A DNA stretch of 24,022 bases, from positions 1 through 24,022 of the forward strand of contig DCSN01000078.1 of NCBI GenBank assembly GCA_002325645.1, read 5' to 3'. The stretch is from Pseudanabaena sp. UBA1465 (GTDB lineage: Bacteria > Cyanobacteriota > Cyanobacteriia > Pseudanabaenales > Pseudanabaenaceae). Under the pieces are notes generated by a model. It was not told the DNA's origin, ran no database searches, and worked only from the letters and a program-made list of their open reading frames with translations. The translations under genes were made by a program, and so were the position numbers. Below are positions 22,662 to 24,022 of this stretch, piece after piece. Numbering within the stretch: the first letter of the stretch is position 1; each line of letters begins with the position of its first letter.

Positions 22662-22694
22662 ATAAATTTTTCTTGTTCCCCTCCCTTGCGGGAG

Positions 22695-22837
22695 CTACGG
22701 TGTACACACAGGTCATGAAACCCAAGAACTAAAGTTCTTGGCTGAAAGCTAAAACCCGTTGAAACGGGTTTTAGCTTTCAGCCCGCAATTTATTGCGGGG
22801 TATTTAGAGAATTTAGACTTGTGTGTACACGATAGCC
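22695..22837. mobile_element. MITE-like unit (143 bp) with GTGTACACACA terminal repeats and possible 8-bp target duplication
   Basis: GCTACGGTGTACACACA (22694-22710) and TGTGTGTACACGATAGC (22820-22836) are complementary at 15 of 17 positions, the inner 11 perfectly. TGCGGGAG occurs directly on both sides (22687-22694 and 22838-22845). Inside are CCAAGAACTAAAGTTCTTGG (22722-22741), a 38-nt hairpin with GCTAAAACCCG arms (22743-22780), and CCCGCAATTTATTGCGGG. No coding sequence. The gap 22662-22924 contains only this unit, flanking sequence and the hemC terminator. Confidence 0.72.
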
Positions 22838-22889
22838 TGCGGGAGAGGGGGTGAGGGCTTTAGAAACTTCCACGCAACACCAGTCAAAT

Positions 22890-22922
22890 AAAAAAGGGTG
22901 GTGCAAAGCACCACCCTTTTTT
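22890..22922 (-). terminator. Rho-independent terminator of hemC
   Basis: Arms 22890-22904 and 22908-22922 (AAAAAAGGGTGGTGC and its complement) pair exactly around AAA. On the minus strand the stem begins within two bases of the hemC stop and ends in a T-run. Confidence 0.87.
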
Positions 22923-22924
22923 GA

Positions 22925-23875
22925 TTAAGACCGAAATTCGGAAATAATTTTATTGAGAATATCTTGAGCGCCCTTTGCCTTGAGGTCGTCGGCAAGTTCT
23001 GCGCCGATCGCTTCAGGATTACTTAAGTCGCCAGTCACTTCTCCCTTAACTAGGGTTTGCCCATCAAGGCTCGCCACAATGCCCTTAAGAGTTAACTGGT
23101 TGCCATTAATGGAACTATTGACACCAATGGGGACTTGGCAACCGCCTTCAAGTTCGCGCAAGAAAGATCGCTCGGCAAGGCAGCGCTGGGTGGTGGGGTA
23201 ATGGATGATGGGAGCAAATAGGGCGAGGATATCGGGATCTTCGGCGCGACACTCGATACCTAATGCGCCTTGTCCGACAGCATGGAGCGAAATTTCAGGA
23301 TCAATTACCTGATGGACGCGATCGCCCATTCCGAGACGGTGTAAACCTGCGGCTGCAAGAATCAGCACATCATATTCACCCGCATCGAGTTTTTGCAGAC
23401 GAGTATTGAGATTGCCGCGCACATCCTTAAAAGCAAGGTGAGGATAGTAATGACGCAATTGCGCGAGACGGCGGAGTGAAGATGTACCGACAACAGTACC
23501 AGCAGGCAAGGTTTCGAGGGTTTGATCCTTGAGCTTTTCATGGACAACTAAGGCATCGGCAGGATCTTCACGCTCGGTAATCGCACCAAGGATCAAGCCT
23601 TCGGGTAACTTAGTTGGCAAATCCTTAAGACTATGTACCGCCAAATCTGACTCTTTGGTCAGCATTGATACTTCTAATTCTTTGGTAAATAAGCCTTTAT
23701 CACCAATTTTGGCTAGAGCTACATCAAGGATTTTGTCGCCCTGTGTACTCATGGTGACGACTTCAAACTGGCGATCGGGATGTGCTTTGCTGAGTTCCGC
23801 TTGTACCCAATGCGTTTGTACCAGTGCTAGCTGACTTTTGCGAGAACTAATGCGAACTGTTGAGGATGCAACCAT
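22925..23875 (-). CDS. hemC: Hydroxymethylbilane synthase (porphobilinogen deaminase)
   Basis: The 316-residue protein has all family motifs: RISSRKSQLALVQ (8-20), STQGDKI (43-49), the catalytic aspartate D85 in AVHSLKDLPT, GTSSLRRLAQL (130-140) and VRGNLNTRL (152-160). C246 in ELEGGCQVPIG carries the dipyrromethane cofactor. It joins four porphobilinogen molecules into hydroxymethylbilane, the precursor for haem, chlorophyll and bilins, in the cytosol. Length fits the family (about 310-320). It starts at ATG 23875 and ends with a strong terminator; no other haem gene is in the window. Confidence 0.96.
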   Translation of the reverse strand: MVASSTVRISSRKSQLALVQTHWVQAELSKAHPDRQFEVVTMSTQGDKILDVALAKIGDKGLFTKELEVSMLTKESDLAVHSLKDLPTKLPEGLILGAITEREDPADALVVHEKLKDQTLETLPAGTVVGTSSLRRLAQLRHYYPHLAFKDVRGNLNTRLQKLDAGEYDVLILAAAGLHRLGMGDRVHQVIDPEISLHAVGQGALGIECRAEDPDILALFAPIIHYPTTQRCLAERSFLRELEGGCQVPIGVNSSINGNQLTLKGIVASLDGQTLVKGEVTGDLSNPEAIGAELADDLKAKGAQDILNKIISEFRS

Positions 23876-24022
23876 AGGACAAAGGGTGAATGATTAAAAA
23901 AGTTTTGTGGGTGAACGTGGTAAGGTGAGATTTTTAAGATATAAAAAGATTATAAAAATCGAAGTAAAAGCACCATTTTCTATTCAAACAGGTTTTGATG
24001 CTGTTTCGATGCGATCGCCTAT
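23876..24022. other. Upstream region of hemC at the window edge
   Basis: 147 A/T-rich bases hold the presumed hemC leader and promoter on the minus strand. No convincing promoter consensus or regulatory site could be fixed. The edge contains a HIP1-like GCGATCGC and short open stretches on both strands too small to assign. Confidence 0.4.

Noticed and set aside
3893..22922. CRISPR array made of the repeated palindromes
   Set aside because: Copies are dispersed kilobases apart, differ in sequence and have no regular spacers or cas genes.
23980..24022. Start or end of another gene at the right edge
   Set aside because: Short open stretches occur on both strands (ATG at 23998 plus; a frame ending near 23984 minus), but too few codons remain to judge.
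1..24022. A complete defence island, prophage or biosynthetic cluster
   Set aside because: No nuclease, toxin-antitoxin, phage structural, integrase or synthase genes are visible; the gene content is mostly housekeeping and signalling.

Overview
The window looks like a cyanobacterial chromosome, probably a Pseudanabaena-like filament or a relative. The evidence is the dense scatter of the HIP1 octamer GCGATCGC inside and between genes and a gene set typical of cyanobacteria: GuaB3, HisZ, a TxlA/HCF164-like thioredoxin, a lipid-A-disaccharide-synthase-related protein, a J-domain/TPR protein, a DUF4359 protein and a CBS-PAS hybrid kinase. The genus is inferred from style only. No rRNA, tRNA, CRISPR array or intact transposase gene was seen.

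Layout. 1-1296 (minus): a lone receiver protein overlapping a receiver-GGDEF diguanylate cyclase that runs off the left edge. 1507-2670 (minus): GuaB3, divergent from 2952-5656 (plus), which holds an ABC-transporter permease (livM type), an L,D-transpeptidase and an ABC ATPase (livG type). 5842-8953 (plus): J-domain/TPR protein, HisZ and a membrane-anchored SH3 protein. 8954-9463: a long repeat-filled gap, then obgE (9464-10459). 10605-13149 (minus): DUF4359 protein, inositol-monophosphatase/CysQ-type phosphatase and LpxB-related protein. 13283-15855 (plus): voltage-gated K+ channel with a C-terminal zinc ribbon, a DUF6544-like fragment, and two overlapping genes for an unknown membrane protein and an exported SH3-like protein. 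16188-16769 (minus): membrane-anchored thioredoxin, divergent from an MFS sugar-type transporter (16859-18331). 18462-21662: a 1066-residue soluble CBS-PAS-histidine kinase-receiver protein. 21888-22661: SIMPL-domain protein. 22925-23875 (minus): hemC.

The genes are mostly ordinary housekeeping and signalling functions in short units, not one pathway. The unusual content lies between them. Almost every gap carries a long, near-perfect palindrome. Several belong to a two-part repeat family: a palindrome of about 50 bases whose arms differ between copies but stay self-complementary, followed at a nearly fixed distance by the small palindrome AGCGC-AAA-GCGCT. Three gaps hold MITE-like units with terminal inverted repeats (10458-10572, 16008-16186, 22695-22837). 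One gap (about 9125-9316) holds what looks like an IS200/IS605 right end, that is an omega-RNA-like remnant, with no tnpB beside it. Many of these elements touch or contain stop codons, so they probably provide transcript 3' ends. I found no clear new multi-gene defence or biosynthetic system; the repeat biology is the most interesting part.
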